Source of the DNA: Bacteroidota bacterium
GTDB taxonomy: Bacteria; Bacteroidota; Bacteroidia; Chitinophagales; Chitinophagaceae
NCBI GenBank assembly: GCA_947447835.1
Contig: CANFLP010000005.1
Coordinates: 1 to 30,223 of the forward strand
DNA length: 30,223 nucleotides
Direction: 5' to 3'
A program made the translations under genes and the position numbers. How positions within the stretch are numbered: position 1 is the stretch's first letter; every line of letters starts with the position of its first letter. Shown here one piece after another: positions 15,411-24,576 of the stretch. A model generated the notes under the pieces. The model searched no databases. It saw nothing but the letters and a program-made list of their open reading frames with translations, and was not told the origin of the DNA.

Positions 15411-17612
15411 ATGAAAAAACAAGTCCTTATTTTTTCTTTATTGTGTTTATTAATTTTAAAAACACAGGCACAACAAAACTTGTTGGGCTTTAGGTCAAGC
15501 GAGAACCAAATTAAAATTGAAAAAACCTTTGATGCACAATTAAGCGCAAAAAGAGTTGGAGAAAACATTAAACTACTATCCTCGGTTCCACACCATCTAG
15601 GTTCGGTAGGAGGAAAAATGGTAGCAAGTGAAATTGCAAAAGTTTTTAAAGAAGCGGGTTGGGACACTAAAATTGAAACCTATCAATTGATGTTTCCAAC
15701 ACCCGTAACCAGAACCCTTGAAATGTCGGGGGCGACAAACTATAAGGCTAAATTAAAAGAAACCCCACTAAAAGAAGACGCAACATCAAATCAAGCGGAT
15801 CAACTACCCACCTATAATTGTTGGAGCGCAGATGGCGATGTAACAGCAAACCTGGTTTTTGTAAACTATGGTTTACCAGAAGACTATGAAACGCTTGCTA
15901 AATATGGGATCGACGTAAAAGGAAAAATAGTAATTGCTAAATATGGTCGTAGTTGGAGAGGTATCAAACCAAAAGTAGCACAAGAACACGGTGCCATTGG
16001 TTGTTTAATATATTCAGACCCAATTGACGATGGTTATAGTGCAGGGGACCCTTATCCAATAGGTGCATTTAAAAATGACCAAACCGTTCAAAGGGGATCT
16101 ATTATGGACATGGTGATTTATCCTGGTGATCCAACCACACCAAACACCGCTTCTTTGGCGGGAGCGACAAGAGTTGATCACAAAGACGCCACCAACTTAT
16201 TAAAAATTCCGGTGCTACCCATTAGTTATGGTGATGCATCTCCTTTATTAAAAGACATGGATGGACCTGTAGCTCCAAAAAACTGGGGTGGTGGTCTTCC
16301 ATTTACTTATCATATTGGACCAAGTAAATCAATGGTTCATTTAAAACTAGCTTTTGATTGGAAATTAACACCAGGGTTAAATGTGATTGCAACCATAAAG
16401 GGTTCAGTGTTTCCAGACCAGTGGATTGTAAGGGGTAATCATCATGATGGCTGGGTAAACGGTGCAGCTGACCCAATAAGCGGAATGGCCTCGGAATTAG
16501 AAGAGGCTATTGCTATTGGTGGTATGGTTAAACAAGGGTGGAAACCAAAAAGAACGCTTGTTTATTGTGCATGGGATGCAGAAGAACCAGGACTTATGGG
16601 TTCAACAGAGTGGGTAGAAAACCATGCAGCGGAATTACAAGCTAAAGCGGTTGCTTATATTAATTCAGACGGAAATGGCAGGGGTTTTTTAGGTGCACAA
16701 GGCTCTCACGCTTTCGTACCATTGATTACCGAAATCAGTAAATCAATTATTGACCCAGAAACAGGTGTAACTCTTTTTGAAAGATCAAAAGCATCAAGAG
16801 CAGCAACCGCAACGGGCGCGTCGGCAAAAAAAGAGGCGTATGAGTCCACACAATATCCCCTAGGCGCAATGGGGTCTGGTTCTGATTATTCATCCTTTAT
16901 TCAACACCTTGGTGTGCCATCTTTAAACATTGGATTTGGGGGAGAAGATGAAGGGGGAGAATACCACTCTATTTATGACTCTTATGACATGTATAAGCGC
17001 TTTAAAGATCCAACATTTGTTTATGGAGTAACACTTGCACAGACAACAGGAAGGGCGGTGTTGCGCCTTGCAGACGCAGATGCCCTACAATTTGATTTTA
17101 GAGAATTACACAAAACAATAAGAGGATATATTACGGAATTAATAAAAAATGTAGATCAACTTCGTGAAACAGCGAAGGTTGAAAACGAGTTGGTTAAAAA
17201 CAAAGTATATGTTTATGCCGCAGATCCAAGTGATAAATTAAAAACACAAGAGGCAATCGCAGAAGTGCCATATATAGATTTCTCGTCTTTATTAAACGCG
17301 CTATCTAATTTAGAAAAAGCGGCTACCCATGCCGAAGAAGCAAAGAAAACCGTAGATGTGGCTAAACTTGCTGCAATAAACACAGGGCTATTTACTGCAG
17401 AGCAACAATTATTAACTAACGTAGGATTACCTCGACGACCTTGGTATAAACATAGTTTATATGCACCTGGTTTTTATACTGGATACGGAGTTAAAACGGT
17501 GCCGGGTGTTAGAGAGGCAATTGAACAAAAAAACTGGCCAGAAACAAAAGAACAAATAAGTGAAGTTGCAAAAGCAATTGACAAACTTTCGGTTTATTTA
17601 GAAGCATTATAG
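15411..17612 (+). CDS. Secreted M28 family glutamate-carboxypeptidase-like metallopeptidase
   Basis: This 733-residue exported zinc peptidase resembles glutamate carboxypeptidase II (PSMA). It has a signal peptide (residues 1-21, ending KTQAQ), a protease-associated domain (about 110-320), the M28 catalytic domain and a C-terminal transferrin-receptor-like dimerisation region. The expected zinc ligands and base are all visible by comparison with PSMA: His344, Asp354, Glu391 (base) and Glu392 in WDAEEPG, Asp420 in INSDGNG, and His519 in EYHSIYD. It is therefore probably active, trimming peptides outside the cytoplasm. It ends 15 bp before the preferred uvrB start. Confidence 0.92.
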   Translation: MKKQVLIFSLLCLLILKTQAQQNLLGFRSSENQIKIEKTFDAQLSAKRVGENIKLLSSVPHHLGSVGGKMVASEIAKVFKEAGWDTKIETYQLMFPTPVTRTLEMSGATNYKAKLKETPLKEDATSNQADQLPTYNCWSADGDVTANLVFVNYGLPEDYETLAKYGIDVKGKIVIAKYGRSWRGIKPKVAQEHGAIGCLIYSDPIDDGYSAGDPYPIGAFKNDQTVQRGSIMDMVIYPGDPTTPNTASLAGATRVDHKDATNLLKIPVLPISYGDASPLLKDMDGPVAPKNWGGGLPFTYHIGPSKSMVHLKLAFDWKLTPGLNVIATIKGSVFPDQWIVRGNHHDGWVNGAADPISGMASELEEAIAIGGMVKQGWKPKRTLVYCAWDAEEPGLMGSTEWVENHAAELQAKAVAYINSDGNGRGFLGAQGSHAFVPLITEISKSIIDPETGVTLFERSKASRAATATGASAKKEAYESTQYPLGAMGSGSDYSSFIQHLGVPSLNIGFGGEDEGGEYHSIYDSYDMYKRFKDPTFVYGVTLAQTTGRAVLRLADADALQFDFRELHKTIRGYITELIKNVDQLRETAKVENELVKNKVYVYAADPSDKLKTQEAIAEVPYIDFSSLLNALSNLEKAATHAEEAKKTVDVAKLAAINTGLFTAEQQLLTNVGLPRRPWYKHSLYAPGFYTGYGVKTVPGVREAIEQKNWPETKEQISEVAKAIDKLSVYLEAL

Positions 17613-17616
17613 GACG

Positions 17617-17624
17617 TACCTTTG
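17617..17624 (+). promoter_or_regulatory. Perfect -7 box for uvrB
   Basis: TACCTTTG matches TAnnTTTG exactly and ends 3 nt before the ATG at 17628. The alternative TTG start at 17622 lies inside this box. The box begins 5 bp after the stop of the M28 gene, so uvrB probably has its own promoter despite the tight spacing. Confidence 0.55.
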
Positions 17625-17627
17625 AGT

Positions 17628-19676
17628 ATGCCATTTCAACTTCAATCTGTTTATACCCCCTCGGGAGATCAACCTGGTGCTATTGCACAGTTGACCGAGG
17701 GGGTTTTAAATGGAGATAGGTACCAAACATTACTAGGTGTGACGGGGAGTGGTAAAACCTTTACCATTGCGAATCTTATTCAAAATATACAACGCCCCAC
17801 ACTCGTACTAACGCACAACAAAACACTTGTTGCACAGTTGTATGGAGAGTTTAAAAGTTTTTTTCCAAACAACGCTGTTGGTTACTTTGTTTCTTATTAC
17901 GATTATTATCAACCCGAAGCATATCTACCAACCTCGGGGGTGTATATCGAAAAAGATTTAAGTATTAACGAGGAGTTAGACAAACTTAGACTACAAGCAA
18001 CAGCTCAATTACTAAGCGGTCGACGAGATATTATAATTGTTGCGAGCGTGAGTTGTATATATGGAATGGGAAACCCCACTGAACTAGAAAATGGAATTAT
18101 AAGAATTCATAAGGGTCAAATATTAGCAAGACAAGCTTTTTTACACGCATTAGTAAATGCCTTATATCATAGATCGGTAACAGAATTTGATAGGGGTGCG
18201 TTTAGGGTAAATGGAGATACCGTAGACATTAGATTGCCTTATGTAGACTATGGATATAGAATTACTTTTTTTGGCGATGAGATTGAAGAAATAGAAACCA
18301 TTGAAATTGAAACAGGAAAAAGAATTGAGCGCATGGAAAACGCAGCCATCTTTCCTGCCAATTTATACTTAGCACCAAAGGACATGGTGCAACAAATAAT
18401 TTATGAAATTCAGGATGAAATGCGCGCCCAGGTGGAGTATTTTAAAAATGTAGGAAAACCACAGGAAGCTGCTAGAATAAAGGAACGTGTAGAATATGAT
18501 ATTGAAATGATTAGAGAGTTGGGTTATTGTACAGGTATCGAAAACTATTCTCGTTTTTTTGATAGACGTGTTCCTGGTACAAGACCCTTCTGCTTGTTGG
18601 ATTATTTTCCAAAAGATTTTTTATGCGTGATTGACGAGAGCCACCAAACTATTCCACAAATTAGTGGTATGTATGGTGGAGACAGAAGTAGAAAAATGAA
18701 CTTGGTAGAATATGGGTTTAGATTACCCAGCGCTATAGACAATCGACCACTAAATTTTAATGAATTTGAAGATATTGTTGGACAGTCTATTTTTGTAAGT
18801 GCCACGCCCGGTGAATATGAATTAGAAAAAACAGGAGGCCTAATTGTGGAGCAGGTTGTAAGACCAACAGGACTATTAGATCCGCCGATAGAAGTGCGGC
18901 CAACAAAAAATCAAATTGATGATTTGTTAGAAGAGATTGCAATGCAAGTAGAAAAAGGGGATCGTGTATTGGTAACCACCCTTACTAAAAAAATGGCAGA
19001 GGAAATGGATCGTTTTTTGCAAAAAATTCAAATCAAATCCAAATATATTCACAGTGATATTGATGCACTAGAGCGTGTTGAAATTTTACGCGAATTAAGA
19101 TTGGGTATTATAGACGTGTTAGTGGGTGTAAACTTATTAAGAGAGGGGCTTGATTTACCAGAGGTTTCCTTGGTAGCTATTTTAGATGCAGATAAAGAAG
19201 GGTTTTTAAGAAATGAAAAATCGCTAACCCAAACCGCTGGTCGTGCTGCGCGCAATGTGAACGGGCGAGTTATTTTCTATGGAGATCAGGTTACCAAAAG
19301 CATGCAACGCACAATAGATGAAACCAATCGTCGTCGCGAAAAACAAATTAAATATAATATCGAGCACAACATTACGCCAACCACAGTTGTAAAAAGCATT
19401 GAGCAGGTAATGGCACAAGGCTCAGTTTTGGATATTAAGGGATACACGCTTAATAATATGAACGTGCGTACTACAGATGAAATTAATGTTTTGGCAGATG
19501 GTGATACATCATATGATAGTTATAAAACAATTCCGCAAATAGAAAAAGCCATTCGTGATACTAAAAAACAAATGGATAAATTTGCTAAGGCTATGGATTT
19601 TATGGAAGCCGCAAAAACAAGGGACGAAATGTTTTTATTAGAATCTCAGCTAGAAAAAATGAAAATGGCCAAATAA
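17628..19676 (+). CDS. uvrB: Excinuclease ABC subunit B
   Basis: UvrB is the damage-verification helicase of nucleotide excision repair, acting between UvrA and UvrC. From the ATG at 17628 it has 682 residues. Walker A is GVTGSGKTF (residues 37-45). The beta-hairpin that clamps DNA is in YYDYYQPEAYLP. The helicase Walker B is DESH (336-339), and motif VI is in TQTAGRAARNVNG. The C-terminus carries a UVR coiled coil (about residues 640-680) that binds UvrC. A TTG two codons earlier is possible but falls in the promoter box. UvrA and UvrC are not in the window. Confidence 0.97.
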   Translation: MPFQLQSVYTPSGDQPGAIAQLTEGVLNGDRYQTLLGVTGSGKTFTIANLIQNIQRPTLVLTHNKTLVAQLYGEFKSFFPNNAVGYFVSYYDYYQPEAYLPTSGVYIEKDLSINEELDKLRLQATAQLLSGRRDIIIVASVSCIYGMGNPTELENGIIRIHKGQILARQAFLHALVNALYHRSVTEFDRGAFRVNGDTVDIRLPYVDYGYRITFFGDEIEEIETIEIETGKRIERMENAAIFPANLYLAPKDMVQQIIYEIQDEMRAQVEYFKNVGKPQEAARIKERVEYDIEMIRELGYCTGIENYSRFFDRRVPGTRPFCLLDYFPKDFLCVIDESHQTIPQISGMYGGDRSRKMNLVEYGFRLPSAIDNRPLNFNEFEDIVGQSIFVSATPGEYELEKTGGLIVEQVVRPTGLLDPPIEVRPTKNQIDDLLEEIAMQVEKGDRVLVTTLTKKMAEEMDRFLQKIQIKSKYIHSDIDALERVEILRELRLGIIDVLVGVNLLREGLDLPEVSLVAILDADKEGFLRNEKSLTQTAGRAARNVNGRVIFYGDQVTKSMQRTIDETNRRREKQIKYNIEHNITPTTVVKSIEQVMAQGSVLDIKGYTLNNMNVRTTDEINVLADGDTSYDSYKTIPQIEKAIRDTKKQMDKFAKAMDFMEAAKTRDEMFLLESQLEKMKMAK

Positions 19677-19704
19677 AACCCAATAAAAAAACCCAAAAAA
19701 ATTC

Positions 19705-20340
19705 ATGTCCGATATTTTACATGCCATATATACAGGTTTGATGCAAACAGGATGGGTAGAAGCAATTGCAGTAATAGCGGGCATTGCATCGGTTTGGTAT
19801 AGCAGAAAAGAAAATATTTTGGTTTTTCCAACAGGTTTAGTAAACACCACGTTTTATATTTATTTAAGTTATAAAGGACACTTATTGGGAGAAGCAAGTG
19901 TAAATTTATACTACACCATAATGAGCATCTACGGTTGGTATCTATGGACACGCACAAAAGAAGATCATAAAACAATAGCACTAGAAATTACAAGTAGCAC
20001 TAAAAAAGAGTGGTTACAACAACTTTCGTTTTTTGGATTATTTTATATTGTGATATTTACTGCGCTTTCTTTTGCCAAAAACGCATTTGCGCCAGAAGCC
20101 ATTCCCTGGGCCGATGCATTTGCTAGTGCAACAGCGTATACCGGCATGTGGTTAATGGCAAAGAAAAAAGTAGAAAGTTGGATTTGGTGGATACTTACCA
20201 ACATTGCATCTATTCCCCTGTATTTTATTAAAGGATATGCTTTTACGAGTGTACAATTTCTTGTCTTACTTATATTAGCATTTGCTGGCTTACAATCTTG
20301 GAAGCAAAAGGCAAAATCGAACCCCAAAAAAACACAGTAG
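19705..20340 (+). CDS. pnuC: Nicotinamide riboside transporter PnuC
   Basis: This is an inner-membrane facilitator for nicotinamide riboside. The 211-residue protein is mostly hydrophobic, with about seven predicted membrane segments. It carries the family's tryptophan-rich signatures SIYGWYLWTR (residues about 73-82) and WWILTNIASIPLYFIKGY near residues 153-170. PnuC relatives can carry thiamine or riboflavin instead; here the next gene is an NR kinase, which supports nicotinamide riboside. It starts 28 bp after uvrB and is probably read through from it, and it ends 57 bp before the kinase. Confidence 0.92.
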   Translation: MSDILHAIYTGLMQTGWVEAIAVIAGIASVWYSRKENILVFPTGLVNTTFYIYLSYKGHLLGEASVNLYYTIMSIYGWYLWTRTKEDHKTIALEITSSTKKEWLQQLSFFGLFYIVIFTALSFAKNAFAPEAIPWADAFASATAYTGMWLMAKKKVESWIWWILTNIASIPLYFIKGYAFTSVQFLVLLILAFAGLQSWKQKAKSNPKKTQ

Positions 20341-20358
20341 ATTAATTTATAAAAACGT

Positions 20359-20389
20359 AACGATTTTAAAATATTAATACTTAATCGTT
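20359..20389 (+). other. Inverted repeat upstream of the NR kinase gene
   Basis: AACGATT (20359-20365) and AATCGTT (20383-20389) are complementary across a 17-nt AT-rich loop. The 3' arm ends 8 nt before the ATG at 20398. It could affect translation or mRNA stability between pnuC and the kinase, but there is no known regulator match. Confidence 0.25.
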
Positions 20390-20397
20390 TTGAATAA

Positions 20398-20925
20398 ATG
20401 AAAAAGGTAAAAAAAATAGTAATACTCGGTCCAGAATCAACTGGCAAATCAACGCTTTGCGAAGCCTTGGCTAAACACTATAATACCAATTGGTGTCCAG
20501 AATATGCAAGACAGTATTTATCAGAAAACGGTACTAATTATAATTATGATGACCTATTAATTATTGCAAAAGGACAACTTGCGGGAGAAGACGACTATGT
20601 GCAAAAGACAAGCGAGATGTTAATAATTGACACAGATATGTATGTGATGAAAGTTTGGTGTGAATATGTGTTTAATAACTGCCACCCATTTATTTTAGAA
20701 AAAATAAATGAAAGAAAATATGATGCTTATTTATTGTGTGATATAGATCTTCCTTGGGCGCCTGATGAAATGCGTGAATATCCAAACGAACAACCAAGAC
20801 AAGAGCTGTTTACTATTTATAAAGAATTGCTTATGAATCAAAATACACCATGGGGTATTGTAAACGGTCTTGGGGCAGAGAGAACCAACAATGCAATTGA
20901 AATTATTGAAAAACTAATAAAGTAA
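20398..20925 (+). CDS. nadR: Nicotinamide riboside kinase (NadR kinase-domain type ATPase)
   Basis: This 175-residue P-loop kinase probably phosphorylates nicotinamide riboside to NMN. Walker A is GPESTGKST (residues 11-19). WCPEYARQYL, IIDTDMYV and the lid-like DIDLPWAPDEMREYP agree with the C-terminal kinase domain of NadR. The NMN adenylyltransferase and DNA-binding parts of full-length NadR are absent, so another enzyme must finish NAD synthesis. It follows pnuC, an arrangement that traps imported riboside by phosphorylation. It converges on mtgA with a 32-bp gap and no clear terminator. Confidence 0.88.
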   Translation: MKKVKKIVILGPESTGKSTLCEALAKHYNTNWCPEYARQYLSENGTNYNYDDLLIIAKGQLAGEDDYVQKTSEMLIIDTDMYVMKVWCEYVFNNCHPFILEKINERKYDAYLLCDIDLPWAPDEMREYPNEQPRQELFTIYKELLMNQNTPWGIVNGLGAERTNNAIEIIEKLIK

Positions 20926-20957
20926 GTTGATTGTAAAAAAGCAAATTGTGATTTAAA

Positions 20958-21653
20958 CTATTTATGCCTTAATAAAGCACTAATATCTTCGTCGGTTTCA
21001 ATATTGTTCATCTCTCGTAATATTTGAGGATAGCGCCACGAAACCCTTCTTGTCATTGGAACTGCAGTAAATTTTTTAGGATTCGGAAAACCCGCAACAA
21101 TCATAGCGGCTTCTGCACGCGATAGGTTTTTTGCTGACTTGTGGAAATAGTGTTGAGCAGCGGCCTCTACACCAAAACATCCAGGCCCGGTTTCAATTAC
21201 ATTCAAATACACTTCTAATATTCTATGCTTTCCCCAAATCCACTCAATTAAAAAAGTAAAATAAAATTCTGGTATCTTTCTAATGTACTTATCGTAACTA
21301 CCCCCCTGCCATAAAAAAACATTTTTTGCAGTTTGTTGTGTAATGGTACTAGCTCCACCACCAATGGGTATTTTAGATTTTTTATTTTTCTTTTTTGGAC
21401 GCAAGCTTTTTTCAATAGCATCCCAATCAAAACCACTGTGGTCTGTAAATGTTTGATCCTCGCTCGCAATGACCGCAAGCTTTATATTATAGGACATTTC
21501 ATCCCAACTTACATAATCTCTTTTTAATCCCAATCCAAATGCATTGGTAATTTGAGTAATAGTAATAGGAGGCTCCACAAATTTTGTAATGAGTACATAA
21601 ACAACCGAACATATAAATAAATAGAAAAAAAACTTCTTAATTTTTTTAAACAC
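20958..21653 (-). CDS. mtgA: Monofunctional biosynthetic peptidoglycan transglycosylase
   Basis: This enzyme polymerises lipid II into glycan strands at the outer face of the inner membrane. The 231-residue GT51 protein has an N-terminal anchor (residues about 8-25). The motif ASEDQTFTDHSGFDW contains catalytic Glu65, followed by GASTITQQTAKN, RKIPEFYF with the second catalytic Glu129, and ILEVYLN. No transpeptidase domain follows. The start is GTG at 21653; a TAG stop lies two codons upstream in frame, and no ATG precedes the anchor. It is 22 bp downstream of the exported unknown gene and probably in one operon with it. Confidence 0.94.
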   Translation of the reverse strand: MFKKIKKFFFYLFICSVVYVLITKFVEPPITITQITNAFGLGLKRDYVSWDEMSYNIKLAVIASEDQTFTDHSGFDWDAIEKSLRPKKKNKKSKIPIGGGASTITQQTAKNVFLWQGGSYDKYIRKIPEFYFTFLIEWIWGKHRILEVYLNVIETGPGCFGVEAAAQHYFHKSAKNLSRAEAAMIVAGFPNPKKFTAVPMTRRVSWRYPQILREMNNIETDEDISALLRHK

Positions 21654-21675
21654 GGCCTAGATTAAATAGAGGTTA

Positions 21676-22227
21676 TTAAATTACTTCTACACTATATCGT
21701 TTTCCAATGGGACGATAATTGGGATTTTGTTTAGTTTGCCATTTTCCAATAAGCCAAACAACAATACCGCTTGCAATCTGTGGAATATTACGATTGCTAA
21801 ATACAGGATCTTTTTTTAATAAAGAGTTCGTAATATTTAATCCAGCATATAGAGGCCCTGCAACTTTTAATAAACTTCCATTAGAAAAAACACTTGTGTA
21901 ATGACCTCTTTCGTGAGCAAAAGCAATGATTTCATTAATGTGTAGTGTTAGGTGACCCAACTTCAAAGTGTCTTCACCCCATGTGCCATAAGTAGTCATC
22001 ACCTGTTGTAGGGCAAATTGATTTACTTGTATAGAATCGGGTTTTACCCAATCAATATATCCGGTAACCCATTGATGATTACTGAACTCAAAATTTATAT
22101 AACTTCCGTCTGTATAGGAGTGTACAATAATACCCCTGTCTTTAAGCGCCAAAAGCTTCCCGCCTTGTGCGTTTGCTTGACCAAAGCACAATGTCGCCAA
22201 AGCCAATATTATAATTGATTTATTCAC
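21676..22227 (-). CDS. Exported protein of unknown function
   Basis: I do not recognise this 183-residue protein. It has a clear signal peptide (residues 1-21, NKSIIILALATLCFGQANAQ region) and a compact mature part rich in aromatic and beta-forming residues, such as SYINFEFSNHQWVTGYIDWV. A more hydrophobic stretch, PQIASGIVVWLIGKW, lies near residues 149-163. It starts with GTG at 22227; no in-frame ATG is available ahead of the signal peptide. Its location 22 bp before mtgA suggests co-transcription and perhaps an envelope role, but that is inference from position only. Confidence 0.65.
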   Translation of the reverse strand: MNKSIIILALATLCFGQANAQGGKLLALKDRGIIVHSYTDGSYINFEFSNHQWVTGYIDWVKPDSIQVNQFALQQVMTTYGTWGEDTLKLGHLTLHINEIIAFAHERGHYTSVFSNGSLLKVAGPLYAGLNITNSLLKKDPVFSNRNIPQIASGIVVWLIGKWQTKQNPNYRPIGKRYSVEVI

Positions 22228-22336
22228 AATACAATTTACGAACTAATCCTAACAATATAAACGAGCGTGGTGTTAAAGTATTTTTCATTTTTGAAGCAAA
22301 CCAGGGTTTCAGCCGAAGTATGACCCCAAAAAAGAC

Positions 22337-22978
22337 CTAGTATTTTAATGCACTATAAAAAAGCGCTGCACTGAAAATTAAAATTATAATTCCAGAAATA
22401 CGATTAATCCATACCAAAGTGTTTTCGGTAAGTTTTGGTCTTAAAAATCCAGCAAGTGCCACTTTTATTAAATCAGAAACCAACACAAAGGATAAACAAG
22501 TTCCAAAAACTAATAATTTATAAACCATAGGATTTTCGGTTTCAGATGCATTTGTTCCAATAGCCGCAGTCCAAGCAAACCAAAATAAAAATACACTAGG
22601 GTTTAATGTATTCATTAAATATCCTGAAACAAATACGCCAACTAGGTCACGTTTGCGCATGGTTTTTTCTTTTTCGTCACCAAGAGAATCAATTGTAATT
22701 TTCTTAAAAATCAAGGTATACAACCCCATTAATAATAAAAAGCCAGCCCCCAACATTGCGATGATAGCTTTGTGTGTTAGCACCAATGTAAATAACGCAG
22801 TAAAGACATTGCAAATAATAAGTAGGGTAATATCGCTAGCCGAAACACCTGCCACGAAAGTGTATCCGGCCTTTCTTCCGTTGGTTAAGCTTTGTTTTAA
22901 TATTGCAAAAATAACAGGGCCAATAGATATACTTAATATGAGCCCAAGCAACAAGCCCTTAATAATGGGTGCAATCAT
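22337..22978 (-). CDS. LysE/RhtB family exporter
   Basis: This 213-residue inner-membrane protein has about six hydrophobic segments and the N-terminal LysE-family pattern GLILSISIGPVIFAILKQSL (residues about 9-28), a variant of the usual PGP signature with SIGP. NGRKAGYTFVAGVSASD follows, as in typical relatives. Family members export amino acids or similar small molecules; the substrate here is unknown. The ATG at 22978 begins one base after the GH3 stop codon on the same strand, so the two genes are almost certainly co-transcribed. Confidence 0.85.
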   Translation of the reverse strand: MIAPIIKGLLLGLILSISIGPVIFAILKQSLTNGRKAGYTFVAGVSASDITLLIICNVFTALFTLVLTHKAIIAMLGAGFLLLMGLYTLIFKKITIDSLGDEKEKTMRKRDLVGVFVSGYLMNTLNPSVFLFWFAWTAAIGTNASETENPMVYKLLVFGTCLSFVLVSDLIKVALAGFLRPKLTENTLVWINRISGIIILIFSAALFYSALKY

Positions 22979-22979
22979 A

Positions 22980-24500
22980 TTAATTATTTGAAATAAAAAC
23001 CTTCCAGTCTTTTAGTAAATCACCCTTTATTACTCTTGGAAATTTATGTTGTCCTCCAATTTTTCCTTTGCTTTGTAAAAAAGACATAAACATTGATTCT
23101 TTCAAAATAGAAACGCGCACACTTTTTAATGCACTATTTCTTTCAACTGCATAATCATCATTAAGCATTATTAATTTTTCATCAATTTTTTGTTCTAATA
23201 TTTTTTCATCCACTGCTTGATCACAAGCAATATACCAGTGGTGAGCAAAAAAAGTACCGGCTGGTTCTCCGCTTACGCAATATTCGGGAATAGAAATATT
23301 CATCTCTTCACTAACCAATTGAATGGCTTTATTCATATTGTCTACACTTAAGTGTTCTCCAACCAAACTTAAAAAATGCTTGGTGCGTCCGGTAATAATA
23401 ATTTCGGCATTAGCCTTGTTCACAAACCTAACCGTGTCACCGATTAAATAGCGCCATGCACCAGCAACCGTGCTTATTAAGATAGCATAATCCTTTCCCT
23501 CTTCTACTTCATGTATCATAAGGGCTTCTGGATTATCTATCATTTCCCCATCTGCGTCAAAGTTGTTTTCGTCAAATGGTACAAATTCAAAAAAGATATG
23601 TTGATTAAACGAAAGGCGCATCCCCTCTCCGTTTTGTTTATCCTGCCATGCCAAAAAACCTTCACTTGCCAAATAGGTTTCTACATAAGAGATAGGCTTT
23701 CCTAATAATTTTTCAAAACCATGTTTGTAGGGTTCAAAGCTTACGCCCCCGTGTACAAAAAAAGCAAGGTTGGGCCAAATTTCATGAATATTATTCAACT
23801 TGTATCTTTCAATCACCATTTCGATACACATTTGAATCCAAGCGGGCACCCCAACAATAAATCCAATATCCCAGTTGGGCGCTTTCTCAACAATCTCTTT
23901 TAATTTCTTGTTCCAATCTTTTTCTTTTGCAATTTTTTTTCCTGGTTTATAAAAAGGCTGAAACCAAAACGGCGCTTTTTTTGCTGTAATGCCGCTTAAG
24001 TCACCTGCATAATAACCCGGTCCTTTTTGTAAATCGGTGCTACCACCCAGGGTTAGCCAACCCTTGCTAATACTTGCTAAAGGCACATCTTTATAATTAA
24101 ACAAACTAATAAGCTGCTTAATCATAATTACTTTATTTCCTTTTAATAAGTCATTGGTAATAGGAATGTATTTACTTGCAGCTTCACTAGTACCACTACT
24201 TAGAGCGAAAAATTTTATTTTGCCTGGCCATGTAATATCTACTTGACCCTCTAGGGTTTTGTGCCACCACTCGGCATAAATTTTATTGTAATTATAAGCT
24301 GGAACATTTTGTTGAAATGATTTTCCAACATGCTTGCTTTGTAAAATTTGCTCAAACCCAAACTTTTGGCCAAACTCAGTATACCTTGCGCGACGTAACA
24401 ATTTCTTAAGCACACGAAGTTGCGATCTTCTTGGGCTTCTTTGTGGAAGTCCAAGGGCTTTAGTTAGGCTTTTTGGCAAGTTAATCTCGAAAATCGGCAT
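22980..24500 (-). CDS. GH3-family acyl-adenylating enzyme
   Basis: This 506-residue protein belongs to the GH3 family, named from plant auxin-responsive genes. Plant members adenylate a carboxylic acid and join it to an amino acid. Visible ATP/AMP motifs are SSGTSEAASKYIP (residues 101-113), YLASEG (276-281), YLIGDTVRF (351-359) and TGRTKHFLSLVGEHLS (370-385), in the right order and spacing, so adenylation chemistry is likely. The bacterial substrate is not known to me. It is followed at one base by a LysE exporter and is divergent from the inositol-phosphatase gene, with a perfect TAnnTTTG box 35 nt upstream of the ATG. Confidence 0.88.
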   Translation of the reverse strand: MPIFEINLPKSLTKALGLPQRSPRRSQLRVLKKLLRRARYTEFGQKFGFEQILQSKHVGKSFQQNVPAYNYNKIYAEWWHKTLEGQVDITWPGKIKFFALSSGTSEAASKYIPITNDLLKGNKVIMIKQLISLFNYKDVPLASISKGWLTLGGSTDLQKGPGYYAGDLSGITAKKAPFWFQPFYKPGKKIAKEKDWNKKLKEIVEKAPNWDIGFIVGVPAWIQMCIEMVIERYKLNNIHEIWPNLAFFVHGGVSFEPYKHGFEKLLGKPISYVETYLASEGFLAWQDKQNGEGMRLSFNQHIFFEFVPFDENNFDADGEMIDNPEALMIHEVEEGKDYAILISTVAGAWRYLIGDTVRFVNKANAEIIITGRTKHFLSLVGEHLSVDNMNKAIQLVSEEMNISIPEYCVSGEPAGTFFAHHWYIACDQAVDEKILEQKIDEKLIMLNDDYAVERNSALKSVRVSILKESMFMSFLQSKGKIGGQHKFPRVIKGDLLKDWKVFISNN

Positions 24501-24535
24501 CTACAAAATCGGGTTTTATCTTTTAAGATTATGTG

Positions 24536-24543
24536 CAAAAATA
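24536..24543 (-). promoter_or_regulatory. Perfect -7 box for the GH3-LysE unit
   Basis: On the minus strand this is TATTTTTG, an exact TAnnTTTG match ending 35 nt before the GH3 ATG. It lies only 25 bp from the oppositely facing box of the suhB-thiL unit, so the two promoters probably overlap in their upstream parts. Confidence 0.5.
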
Positions 24544-24568
24544 GGAATGTTATTCGAGCAAACGAAGC

Positions 24569-24576
24569 TACTTTTG
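24569..24576 (+). promoter_or_regulatory. Perfect -7 box for the suhB-thiL unit
   Basis: TACTTTTG matches TAnnTTTG exactly and ends 4 nt before the ATG at 24581, predicting a leaderless or very short leader. No convincing -33 element was found. Confidence 0.55.

Noticed and set aside
22228..22336. Terminator after the LysE gene in the 109-bp gap
   Set aside because: Only a 4-bp GGGT/ACCC pairing is present, and the T-run lies on the wrong side of it for the minus strand.
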